Assembly (NCBI RefSeq): GCF_009720835.1 | Contig: NZ_WNKZ01000053.1 | Coordinates: 1 to 43,015 of the forward strand | Direction: 5' to 3' | DNA length: 43,015 bases | Source of the DNA: Pseudoduganella buxea | GTDB lineage: Bacteria > Pseudomonadota > Gammaproteobacteria > Burkholderiales > Burkholderiaceae_D | Shown here: positions 1 through 7,503 of the stretch, piece by piece | Position numbering within the stretch: position 1 is the first letter of the stretch | Layout of the letters: each line of letters opens with the position of its first letter | Made by a program: the position numbers and the translations under genes | The notes under the pieces: model-generated | Told to the model about the DNA's origin: nothing | What the model saw: the letters and a program-made list of their open reading frames with translations, nothing else | Database searches by the model: none

Positions 1-1
1 G

Positions 2-61
2 GCCTGCGTGCTGGCGCGGGTGCTGCAGCGGGGCGGGCGCCGGCGCGGGCGCGCTGCCTGA
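2..61 (+). CDS. C-terminal tail of an upstream gene (partial)
   Basis: An open frame enters from the left edge and stops at TGA 59-61, leaving about 19 residues that end in an Arg/Ala-rich tail. Such basic tails are common at the end of membrane proteins, but nothing here identifies the product. The main support is position: a strong inverted repeat starts four bases after the stop, as expected at a gene end facing the convergent PEP-CTERM gene. The other frames in this short stretch cannot be excluded. Confidence 0.3.
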   Translation, partial: ACVLARVLQRGGRRRGRAA

Positions 62-64
62 GCT

Positions 65-96
65 GGCCCGGACCTGGAGGCTGCAAGGTCCGGGCC
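65..96. terminator. Inverted repeat between convergent genes, probable bidirectional terminator
   Basis: A perfect 11-bp stem (GGCCCGGACCT at 65-75, AGGTCCGGGCC at 86-96) encloses a 10-base loop. It lies between the end of a rightward frame and the end of the leftward PEP-CTERM gene. There is no clear T-tract on either side, so it may pause or protect transcripts rather than act as a textbook intrinsic terminator. Confidence 0.5.
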
Positions 97-114
97 TGGT
101 GCGGGAAGGCTTGC

Positions 115-849
115 TTACCTACGGCGGCGACGCGCGGCCCAGCCGGCCACGCCCAGGCCTGCCAGCAGCATCGCGTAGGTGGCCGGTTCCGGCACCGGCG
201 ACACCTGCACCGTCAGCACCACGTCGCGCAGGGCGATCGAGGCAAAGGACTGGTGCCAGACCACGCCGCCGTTGCTGAAACCCTCTTGTCCCGGGTCCAC
301 CTGCTGTTCCAGGGAGCTGTTCAGCAGCAGCGAAAAATCGCCAGCGTAGGGGACGCCGGCTGTCAGCGACAGTTGCTGTTCGCCGTGCAGGTCCCGGATC
401 ACCTGGCTGCCCAGTTGGGCTGTCGGCTCACCCTGGCCGATGGACCAGGCGTGCGACAGAGTCGTCGTGGCGCGGCCGGCCATGCCCTCGCCCCACGGGA
501 CGCCGGCACGGATGAAGCCGGTCGCCGTTCCCGTCAAGGTCAGCGACGTGATGCGGTATCCGGCCTGCACGTCGAACGCGAACTTCGTATCCACCCAGTT
601 TGCATCGAACGCGCCTATGTCGTGATCGGACTCGACTTCCCACGGCCAACCCAGGGTCGCATCCATTCCCACCAGGCCGATGCGCGTCGTTCCGCCGCTG
701 CTGGACAGCAGGGTCATTTGGGAATCTTCCCAGAAGCGGTCGGTGACGGTAACGCCGAAACCTGCGGTATTGATTTCCGTGGCCGCCTGAGCGGCAGAAC
801 CGCTGATAGCCGCCAAGCCAACAAACAGTGTCGCCAATGCGCTGGGCAT
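115..849 (-). CDS. PEP-CTERM sorting domain protein
   Basis: This is a predicted exported protein of 244 residues. An N-terminal signal peptide runs to about residue 22 (cleavage near SAAQA). A long Gly/Thr/Ser-rich, beta-strand-like body follows. The last 27 residues form a canonical PEP-CTERM signal: VPEPAT, a hydrophobic helix, then a run of Arg. In the family this tripartite tail is recognised by exosortase (EpsH/XrtA) and tied to exopolysaccharide and biofilm systems. The body resembles no family I can name, so its own role is unknown. The start is supported by AAGGAAA about 5 bases before ATG 849. No exosortase gene is present in the window. Confidence 0.9.
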   Translation of the reverse strand: MPSALATLFVGLAAISGSAAQAATEINTAGFGVTVTDRFWEDSQMTLLSSSGGTTRIGLVGMDATLGWPWEVESDHDIGAFDANWVDTKFAFDVQAGYRITSLTLTGTATGFIRAGVPWGEGMAGRATTTLSHAWSIGQGEPTAQLGSQVIRDLHGEQQLSLTAGVPYAGDFSLLLNSSLEQQVDPGQEGFSNGGVVWHQSFASIALRDVVLTVQVSPVPEPATYAMLLAGLGVAGWAARRRRR

Positions 850-1029
850 GATATTTCCTTTGCTTATTTGTAGTCAGATGAGTGCGGCGTGTTTCGCCGG
901 CGCGATTCTATCGCGGCGGTGCGGCAGCAAATATCACCAAACATCACAAGAGGAAAATATAGTTTCGACAACCGACGCCTTTTGGGACGAGACACGGTTT
1001 GCCGCAGGGAGGGGGAGAAATGCTTCTAC

Positions 1030-1114
1030 TGGTGCCTCGAGCCGGAATCGAACCGGCACGACTTTCGTCGAGTGATTTTAAGTCACTTGTGTCTACCAGT
1101 TTCACCATCGAGGC
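1030..1114 (-). tRNA. tRNA-Leu (anticodon UAA)
   Basis: Read on the minus strand, the gene starts GCCTCGA and ends TCGAGGC-A-CCA, a perfect 7-bp acceptor stem with discriminator A and an encoded CCA. The anticodon arm is AGTGA-CTTAAAA-TCACT, placing TAA in the anticodon. A long variable arm (CGAC-GAAA-GTCG type) marks it as class II. The T-arm has GGTTCGATTCC. Length is 85 nt including CCA. Confidence 0.96.
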
Positions 1115-1248
1115 ACAGCCCAGCATTATGACATGTCTGGAAGTTACTTTCCAGAGTAAGCGATTCTCGTCGGATCGAGCACTTCGGTGACCCGGCCGGT
1201 CCGCCGCCCGCCGTTGGTTCCCGGCGCCGATTGGTGTAGCATGCGGGA

Positions 1249-1269
1249 CGGCACGCCCAGGGCGTGCCG
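1249..1269 (+). other. Hairpin in the leader of the ParB-like gene
   Basis: A 9-bp perfect inverted repeat (CGGCACGCC / GGCGTGCCG) with a 3-base loop sits 23 bases before the ATG of the ParB-like gene and just before its ribosome binding site (GAGGA). No T-run follows, so it is not an intrinsic terminator for the rightward direction. It could stabilise the mRNA 5' end or be a protein-binding palindrome. Confidence 0.4.
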
Positions 1270-1292
1270 CTTGCTTTATCGAGGACAGACTT

Positions 1293-2141
1293 ATGCAAAT
1301 CAAGATCAACGACATGCTGCGCGCCTATATCGAACCGCTGACAGAGGCGGAGCATGCGGCGCTGGAGCGCAGCCTGCTGGCCGAAGGGTGCCGCGATGCG
1401 CTGGTGCTGTGGGATGACATCCTGGTCGACGGCCACAACCGCTATGCCATCTGCCAGCAGCACGGCATTCCGTTCAAGGTGATCCAGAACACGACGTTCA
1501 AGAGCATGGAAGACGTGATGCTGTGGATGATCGACAATCATCTGGGCCGGCGCAGCGTGTCCGACTTCCAGCGCGGCGTGCTGGCCCTGCGCAAGAAGGA
1601 CATCCTGGCCCAGCGGGCCGAGGAGGACGCGGCGCGCATGAAGGCCGAGGATGCCGCCATCGCGCCCCCCGATTCCGACGCCGACGCGGCCGCGCCGAAG
1701 GTGCGCACGTCGCGCGAGGACATCGCCCGCGCCGCGCGACTGTCGACCAATACCATCAGCCAGATCGAGAAGATCCAGAAGACGGCGACGCCGGAACTGG
1801 TCGAAGCGGTGCGCGCCGGCACCATCTCGATCAACGCGGCGGCCACCGTCGCCAGCCTGGCGCCCGAGGACCAGGTCAACGCCGTGGCCGGCGGCAAGAA
1901 GTTCCTGCAGCAGGCCGCCAAGGAAATCCGCGAGCAGCGCGCCGCCTCGCGCCCTGTCAAGCCGGCCAAGCCGGCACCGTGGGAGGACGGCGGGGAAACG
2001 CCCTCGCTGCCGGACCAGCCGCTGACGGAAGTGGAACACCTGCGCGCGGAAGTGGCGCAGCTGAAGGACCGCAACGCCGCCCTCCGCGCGGAGAATGCCG
2101 AACTGCGCGCCCGCATCGACCAGCTGGTCGACGCATCCTGA
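1293..2141 (+). CDS. ParB-like nuclease-domain protein (solo, no ParA)
   Basis: This 282-residue protein has an N-terminal ParB/RepB/Spo0J-type fold: residues about 1-90 carry an LVLWDDILVDGHNRY segment that matches the ParB N-terminal signature (ILVDGHNR). A middle basic, helical part around residues 130-200 contains a helix-turn-helix-like stretch (STNTISQIEKIQ). A Pro-rich linker and a C-terminal coiled coil (LRAEVAQLKDRNAALRAENA) probably dimerise the protein. Genuine chromosome or plasmid partition operons pair parB with parA, and neither parA nor a replication gene is nearby. A stand-alone DNA-binding or regulatory role is therefore more likely than segregation. The start is supported by GAGGA 7 bases before the ATG. 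The next gene follows after 30 bases with its own strong Shine-Dalgarno site. Confidence 0.8.
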   Translation: MQIKINDMLRAYIEPLTEAEHAALERSLLAEGCRDALVLWDDILVDGHNRYAICQQHGIPFKVIQNTTFKSMEDVMLWMIDNHLGRRSVSDFQRGVLALRKKDILAQRAEEDAARMKAEDAAIAPPDSDADAAAPKVRTSREDIARAARLSTNTISQIEKIQKTATPELVEAVRAGTISINAAATVASLAPEDQVNAVAGGKKFLQQAAKEIREQRAASRPVKPAKPAPWEDGGETPSLPDQPLTEVEHLRAEVAQLKDRNAALRAENAELRARIDQLVDAS

Positions 2142-2171
2142 CCCATCGTTGTTTTCTAAAAGGAGCCTGCA

Positions 2172-4394
2172 ATGCCGAGAATGTCATCCGCGCTGGCGCT
2201 GTCCGCCATCCTGGCAACCGCTGTTCCCCTGACTGCCGCCGCCGAACCGGTCGTGGCCGCGGCCGCCAGTGACGGCAAGCTGTCCGCCGCCGACGTGGCG
2301 CGACTGCAGGCGGCGGCGCGGCGGGTGACGATCCTGCGCGACAAGTGGGGCATCGCCCACGTCTATGGCAAGACGGATGCCGATGCCGTGTTCGGCATGC
2401 TGTTCGCCCAGGCCGAGGACGACTTCAACCGCGTCGAGCGCAACTTCATCACGGCGCTGGGCCGCACGGCCGAGGTCGACGGAGAAAAGGCGCTGTACGA
2501 GGATTTGCGGATGAAGCTGTTCATCCGGCCGGACAGCCTGCAGGCCCAGTACAAGGCCAGCCCGGCCTGGCTGAAGAAGCTGATGGTGGCGTGGGCAGAT
2601 GGCCTGAACTGGTATCTGCACACCCATCCGGATGTCAAGCCGGCTCTGCTGACGCATTTCGAGCCGTGGATGGCGCTCAGTTTTTCCGAGGGCAGCATCG
2701 GCGGCGATATCGAGGAAATCGACGCCAGGGAGTTGCAGCGCTTCTACGAAGGCCAGCCCCGGCTGGCCCAGGCGGGCGGTACCGCGCCCGTGCCGCGCGA
2801 ACCGGGCGGCTCGAACGGCTTCGCCATCGGCCCCAGCCTGACCAAAAGCGGCCATGCGCTCCTGATGATCAATCCCCACACGTCGTTCTATTTCCGGCCG
2901 GAGATCCACGTCAACAGCGACGAGGGCCTGAATGCCTACGGCGCCGTCACGTGGGGCCAGTTCTTCGTCTACCAGGGCTTCAATGACCGGCTGGGCTGGA
3001 TGCACACGTCGGGCGGTGGCGACGTCATCGACGAATTCCTGGAAACGGTGACGGAACGGGACGGCAAGTATTTCTACGACTACGGCGGCGCGCAGCGCCC
3101 CGTGCGCGAGCTGGCCATCCGGCTGCCGTACAAGACGGCCACGGGCATGGCCGAGCGCACCGTCACCGCTTACTTCACCCACCACGGCCCCGTCGTGCGC
3201 CGCGAGGGCGGCAAGTGGGTGTCGGTGGCGCTGATGAACGAGCCCCTGAAGGCTTTGCAGCAGTCCTACCTGCGCACGAAGGCGCGCAGCTACCAGGCCT
3301 TCTGGAAGACGATGGAGCTGCGCACGAATTCATCGAACAACACCGTGTATGCGGATGCGGACGGCAATATCGCCTACTTCCACGGCAACTTCATCCCCGT
3401 GCGCGACCGCCGCTTCGACTACACGCAGCCGGTGGACGGCAGCAATCCCGCCACTGACTGGAAGGGCCTGCATGCGGTGAAGGACACCATTCACCTGTTC
3501 AACCCGAAGAACGGCTGGATCCAGAACACCAACAACTGGCCGTTCTCGGCGGCCGGCCCGTACAGCCCGCGCGTGCAGGATTACCCGGCCTATATGTCGA
3601 TGAACCCGGAGAATGCCCGGGGCATCCACGCCGTGCGCGTCCTGGAGAACAAGAAGGACTTCACCCTGGAGAGCCTGATCGCCAGCGCCTACGACAGCCA
3701 GCTGACGGCCTTCGAACCCCTGCTGCCGCTGCTGCTGCGGGCCTATGACGAGACGCCGGCCAGCGACCTGCAGAAGTCGCGCCTGACCGAACAGATCAGC
3801 TTGCTCCGGGATTGGGACATGCGCTACTCGCTGCGCTCCGTGCCGACGTCGCTGGCGATCTACTGGCTGCAACACCTGGTGCGGGTGCACGGCCCGGCGG
3901 CGAAGGAACAGCGCATCGCCGTGCTGGACTACCTGGCCACGCAGGTCACGCCACGCCAGCGCCTGGAAGCACTGGTGCAGGCGTCGAACCGGCTCGATGG
4001 CGACTTCGGCACGTGGAAGACGCCGTGGGGCGAGATCAACCGCTTCCAACGGTTGACGGGCGACATCAAGCAGCCCTTCGATGACAGCAAGCCCAGTATT
4101 CCGGTGCCGTATGCGTCGGGAAACTGGGGCGCGCTGGCGGCCTACGGCATGACGTCGCAGCAGACCACGCGCCGCATCTATGGCGAGCGGGGCAACAGCT
4201 TCGTCGCCGCCGTCGAGTTCGGTCCCCGCATCCGCGCGAAAAGCATCCTGGCCGGCGGCCAGAGCGGCAATCCCGCCTCGCCCCATTTCGCCGACCAGGC
4301 GGAAATGTATGCCCGGGGCGAGTTCAAGGAGGTGCTGTTCTACAAGGACGACGTGCTGAAGAACCTGGAGCGGCAGTACCATCCTGGGCAATAA
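2172..4394 (+). CDS. Penicillin acylase family Ntn-hydrolase (possible AHL acylase)
   Basis: A 740-residue secreted precursor. Residues 1-24 form a signal peptide ending TAAAEP. The family is made as one chain that cuts itself before a catalytic Ser, giving a short alpha and a long beta subunit. Here the Gly-Ser-Asn motif (PGGSNGFAIGPS) puts the nucleophile at about Ser214, giving alpha about 25-213 and beta 214-740. Other family marks are WGIAHVYGKTDADA near the N-terminus and FVYQGFNDRLGWMHTSGG in the beta subunit. Known members hydrolyse amide-linked acyl chains of penicillins, acyl-homoserine lactones or cyclic lipopeptides; the substrate cannot be decided by reading. The presumed site of action is the periplasm. 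AAAAGGAGC precedes the ATG at good spacing. Confidence 0.9.
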   Translation: MPRMSSALALSAILATAVPLTAAAEPVVAAAASDGKLSAADVARLQAAARRVTILRDKWGIAHVYGKTDADAVFGMLFAQAEDDFNRVERNFITALGRTAEVDGEKALYEDLRMKLFIRPDSLQAQYKASPAWLKKLMVAWADGLNWYLHTHPDVKPALLTHFEPWMALSFSEGSIGGDIEEIDARELQRFYEGQPRLAQAGGTAPVPREPGGSNGFAIGPSLTKSGHALLMINPHTSFYFRPEIHVNSDEGLNAYGAVTWGQFFVYQGFNDRLGWMHTSGGGDVIDEFLETVTERDGKYFYDYGGAQRPVRELAIRLPYKTATGMAERTVTAYFTHHGPVVRREGGKWVSVALMNEPLKALQQSYLRTKARSYQAFWKTMELRTNSSNNTVYADADGNIAYFHGNFIPVRDRRFDYTQPVDGSNPATDWKGLHAVKDTIHLFNPKNGWIQNTNNWPFSAAGPYSPRVQDYPAYMSMNPENARGIHAVRVLENKKDFTLESLIASAYDSQLTAFEPLLPLLLRAYDETPASDLQKSRLTEQISLLRDWDMRYSLRSVPTSLAIYWLQHLVRVHGPAAKEQRIAVLDYLATQVTPRQRLEALVQASNRLDGDFGTWKTPWGEINRFQRLTGDIKQPFDDSKPSIPVPYASGNWGALAAYGMTSQQTTRRIYGERGNSFVAAVEFGPRIRAKSILAGGQSGNPASPHFADQAEMYARGEFKEVLFYKDDVLKNLERQYHPGQ

Positions 4395-4511
4395 AGCGGG
4401 TAGGGCGGGCGCCGCCGTTGCGGCCGCGCCAAAGTCGCTGTCAAAACGCTACCATCCTGTCGTCCGGCAGGCGCACAATGGCCTCATGCGCACGCAAGGC
4501 GGGAGGATGCC

Positions 4512-5936
4512 ATGGCCACCGATGACAGCATACTGGGCAAACCCGATGGCGTGCCCGGCGACGGCAGCGTCGAACTCGTCAAGCTGGAGGAATTCATCTT
4601 CGTGCGCGAACTGTACGAAGTGTTCTTGCTGCTGGACCATATCTCCGGACGCTGGGACAAGGAGCTGCGGGGCCAGGGCTCGGCGCCGCACGAAGTCATC
4701 CGCACCATCTGCGAGATCGGCCTGGCGCCCGCCGCCGATCCGGCAGTGCGCCTGAAACAGGCCGTCGACCTGATGTGCGCCAAGGACATGCTCAACGCCG
4801 TGGCCCGGCCCGCCACGGGCATGACGGTGGCCTTCACGATCCTCGTCGTCGGCGAGGAGAACCGCCGCAAGCCCATCAATCGCCTGCGCCGCCTGTGGCG
4901 CGACCTGTTCTACAGCAAGACGACGACGCCGGACGACACGATGCCGCCGCGGCGGGGAACCGGCGGCCTGATGTGGGATAAACCTACTCGCGTGACCCTG
5001 GCGCGCTACGCCTACCCGGGCCTGATCGGGGTGGCCATCAAATTCAATTTCCGAATGGCCGTGCTCGTCACTTTCCTGCTGCTGGCGCTGGTGCTGACGT
5101 GCGCACTTTCCTGGCACGTGGCGGCCGGCAATGTCATCCTGGAACACCTGGACAACGTACGCAATCGCACGGTCGAGCTGCGCAAGGATATCAGCGAGGC
5201 CGAACTGGCCTATGCCGCCGACGAGCGCATACGCCGGGCGGGCGCCGAGACGGTCGGGGTGGCGGCGCCGGCCGTCATCAGTTTCTGCACGCTCAAGGAC
5301 GCGATGGACCAGCCCGCTTACCGCAGCACCGAGGAATACCAGCTGTGCGAGCGTGCCAAGAACCTGCGCGAGGAGCGCCGCGCCGTGCGCCTGAATTTGC
5401 GTCAGTGGCTGGCGCCGTGGAAAACCATCTACGGGCTGTTTCCCGCGCCCGTCGAGCCCCCGGATCCGCGTCCGCCGGAGCGCGACGTGGCCCGCCGCGC
5501 GGCCGGCGAGGAACTGGAGCGCGTGAGCCGCCGCGGCACGGAAGAGAAGGCCCGCATCGTCACCCTGGTGGTGGGCACGGCCGTGCTGCCGCTGGCCTAC
5601 GGCATCCTGGGAGCGGGCGCGGCCGTCGTACGGCGCCTGTGGGAGCGCATGCGCGAAAGCATGCTGTCGCCCCGCGATTCGACGCTGGCGCTGCTGCAAC
5701 TGGCGCTGGGCGGCACCATCGGCGCCTGCATTGCCCTGTTCATCAATCCGTCCGGCCCGGCCTCGGCCGACGACCAGGGCGTGCTGGGCAGCTGGGCCCT
5801 GAGCGGCTCGGCGCTGTCGTTCATCGCCGGGTTCGGCGTGGAAGGGGTGTTCCGGGCGCTGGAGGCCTTCGTGCACCGCGTCTTCGGCAACCACGACCCG
5901 CAACCGAAGCCGCCCGGGCCGGGCGGCGCTTCTTGA
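4512..5936 (+). CDS. Orphan membrane protein, about four TM segments
   Basis: This 474-residue protein is not one I recognise. The first 175 residues look soluble, helical and mixed in charge. Hydrophobic segments lie near residues 181-203, 349-372, 394-412 and 433-450. A long polar region between the first two (about 205-345) has regular Glu/Arg-rich helices and a few Cys, and probably faces the periplasm. The C-terminal part (SFIAGFGVEGVFRALEAF) resembles the end of small inner-membrane proteins that finish with a GFxAGF-type helix. A GGGAGG site 5 bases before ATG 4512 supports the start. It stands alone between the acylase and a repeat array. Confidence 0.75.
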   Translation: MATDDSILGKPDGVPGDGSVELVKLEEFIFVRELYEVFLLLDHISGRWDKELRGQGSAPHEVIRTICEIGLAPAADPAVRLKQAVDLMCAKDMLNAVARPATGMTVAFTILVVGEENRRKPINRLRRLWRDLFYSKTTTPDDTMPPRRGTGGLMWDKPTRVTLARYAYPGLIGVAIKFNFRMAVLVTFLLLALVLTCALSWHVAAGNVILEHLDNVRNRTVELRKDISEAELAYAADERIRRAGAETVGVAAPAVISFCTLKDAMDQPAYRSTEEYQLCERAKNLREERRAVRLNLRQWLAPWKTIYGLFPAPVEPPDPRPPERDVARRAAGEELERVSRRGTEEKARIVTLVVGTAVLPLAYGILGAGAAVVRRLWERMRESMLSPRDSTLALLQLALGGTIGACIALFINPSGPASADDQGVLGSWALSGSALSFIAGFGVEGVFRALEAFVHRVFGNHDPQPKPPGPGGAS

Positions 5937-5943
5937 TCGGCTG

Positions 5944-6304
5944 AGCCCGTGTCCACCTCGGGGGCGCAGTCGGGGTTTCAAGGAGCATGGCTCCTTGCCG
6001 ACGCAGCGGGCAATGGCTTGCAAGCCATGCCTCCTTCCTGTCCACCTCGGGGTCAGACCCCGACAAAGACACAGACACAGCCATTGTTAGCGGCAGGGTC
6101 CGTGTCTATGTCCGGGGCGCAGTCGGGGTTTCAAGGAGCAAGGCTCCTTGCCGACGTAGCGGGCAATGGCTTGCAAGCCATTGCCTCCTTACTGTCCACC
6201 CTTGAGGCGCAGTCGGGGTTTCAAGGAGCAAGGCTCCTTGCCGACGTAGCGGGCAATGGCTTGCAAGCCATTGCCTCCTTCCTGACCCCACGGTGGACAC
6301 GAGC
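5944..6304. repeat. Array of three 75-bp palindrome-bearing repeats with inverted flanks
   Basis: Three near-identical units lie at 5963-6036 (74 bp), 6116-6190 and 6206-6280 (75 bp each). Each holds two palindromes: CAAGGAGC-AAG-GCTCCTTG (copy 1 has ATG in the middle) and the perfect 24-bp one centred on GCTTGCAAGC. The spacer between units 1 and 2 carries CGGGGTCAGACCCCG. The outer edges mirror each other: GTGTCCACC at 5949 and GGTGGACAC at 6292. The unit differs by only a few bases between copies, suggesting recent duplication. Open frames crossing the array are by-products of the repeats. It looks like a REP/MITE-type intergenic element rather than a gene. Confidence 0.85.
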
Positions 6305-6327
6305 ACGGCAGTAATGCCGGGCGGAGG

Positions 6328-7503
6328 CTAGACGGCGGCCAGCGCGTTCTGCAAATCGCGCCGCAGGTCCTCGATGTGCTCGATGCCGACGGACAGGCGG
6401 ATCAGGCCGTCGCCGATGCCCAGCTGGGCGCGCTGCTCGGGCGGGATGGTGGCGTGCGTCATCAGGGCCGGGTGCTCGATCAGGCTTTCCACGCCGCCCA
6501 GGCTTTCGGCCAGCGCGAACACTTCACACCGTTCCAGGAAGCGGCGGGCGCCGGCCAGGTCCGTGTCGAGGTCGATCGAGATGATGCCGCCGAAGCCCGT
6601 CATCTGGCGCCGCGCCAGCTCGTGCTGCGGGTGCGAGGCCAGGCCAGGGTAGTAGACCTTGCGCACCTTCGGCTCGCGCTCCAGCCATTGCGCCAGTTCC
6701 AGTGCGCTGGCGCAGTGGCGCTCCATGCGGATGGCCAGCGTCTTCACGCCGCGCAGCGCCAGGAAGCTGTCGAAGGGGCCGAGGATGGCGCCGACGGAAT
6801 TCTGCAGGAAGCCCAGCTGCTCGCGCCAGCCGGCTTGCCGTTCCTCGCCGCCGACGACGGCGATGCCGCCGATGATGTCCGAGTGGCCGTTCAGGTACTT
6901 CGTTGCCGAGTGCACGACGATGTCGAAGCCCAGTTCCAGCGGGCGCTGCACCAGCGGGCTGGCGAAAGTGTTGTCGGCCACGGCGATGATATTGCGCTGG
7001 CGGCAGATCAGCGCGATGGTGCGCAGGTCGGCCAGTTTCAGCATCGGGTTGGTGGGCGTCTCGATCCACACCATCTTCGTTTCCGGGCGCAGCGCCGCCA
7101 GCAGGTTTTCCGGATTGGTCAGGTCGGCGTAGCTGAACTGGTGGCCGGCGCTGCGCCGGCGCACGCGCTCGAATAGGCGGTAGGTGCCGCCATACATGTC
7201 GTCGCCGGCGACGATATGCGAGCCCGCGTCCAGCAGTTCCAGCACCGTGGAGATGGCGGCCAGGCCGGAGGCGAAGGCATAGGCCTGGGCACCGCCTTCC
7301 AGGTCCGCCACGCAGCGCTCCAGCGCCCAGCGGGTGGGATTGTGCGAGCGGCCGTAGTCCAGGCCCTTGTGCACGCCAGGGCTTTGCTGGACGAAGGTGG
7401 AGGTGGCGTAGATCGGCGGCATGATGGCGCCGGTCGACGGGTCGGGGGCCTGGCCCGCGTGGATGACGCGGGTGGCGAGGTGGGTTTGTTTGTCGTCTTG
7501 CAT
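6328..7503 (-). CDS. Trans-sulfuration PLP enzyme (cystathionine gamma-lyase/gamma-synthase type)
   Basis: A 391-residue member of the Cys/Met metabolism PLP family (fold type I), of the usual length. The PLP-binding lysine is in SATKYLNGHSD (about Lys202). Other family marks are the substrate/phosphate-binding YGRSHNPT, FASGLAA, and ETPTNPMLK with VADNTF after it. The family includes cystathionine gamma-synthase, gamma-lyase and beta-lyase, which sequence reading cannot cleanly separate. The upstream partner is a cystathionine beta-synthase whose TGA overlaps this ATG by one base (TGATG). Together they would convert homocysteine to cystathionine and then cysteine, so gamma-lyase (reverse trans-sulfuration) is favoured. 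Translational coupling is likely. Confidence 0.88.
   Translation of the reverse strand: MQDDKQTHLATRVIHAGQAPDPSTGAIMPPIYATSTFVQQSPGVHKGLDYGRSHNPTRWALERCVADLEGGAQAYAFASGLAAISTVLELLDAGSHIVAGDDMYGGTYRLFERVRRRSAGHQFSYADLTNPENLLAALRPETKMVWIETPTNPMLKLADLRTIALICRQRNIIAVADNTFASPLVQRPLELGFDIVVHSATKYLNGHSDIIGGIAVVGGEERQAGWREQLGFLQNSVGAILGPFDSFLALRGVKTLAIRMERHCASALELAQWLEREPKVRKVYYPGLASHPQHELARRQMTGFGGIISIDLDTDLAGARRFLERCEVFALAESLGGVESLIEHPALMTHATIPPEQRAQLGIGDGLIRLSVGIEHIEDLRRDLQNALAAV

Noticed and set aside
253..873. A 206-codon frame opposite the PEP-CTERM gene
   Set aside because: Shadow of the minus-strand gene, which has a signal peptide, PEP-CTERM tail and ribosome site.
5963..6280. CRISPR-like array
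   Set aside because: There are only three units, each 75 bp, with unequal spacers (79 and 15 bases) and internal palindromes; no cas genes. It is a repeat element, not CRISPR.
5949..6314. A 121-codon frame across the repeat array
   Set aside because: The protein is simply the repeated DNA translated, and it has no ribosome site. The opposite strand is open as well.
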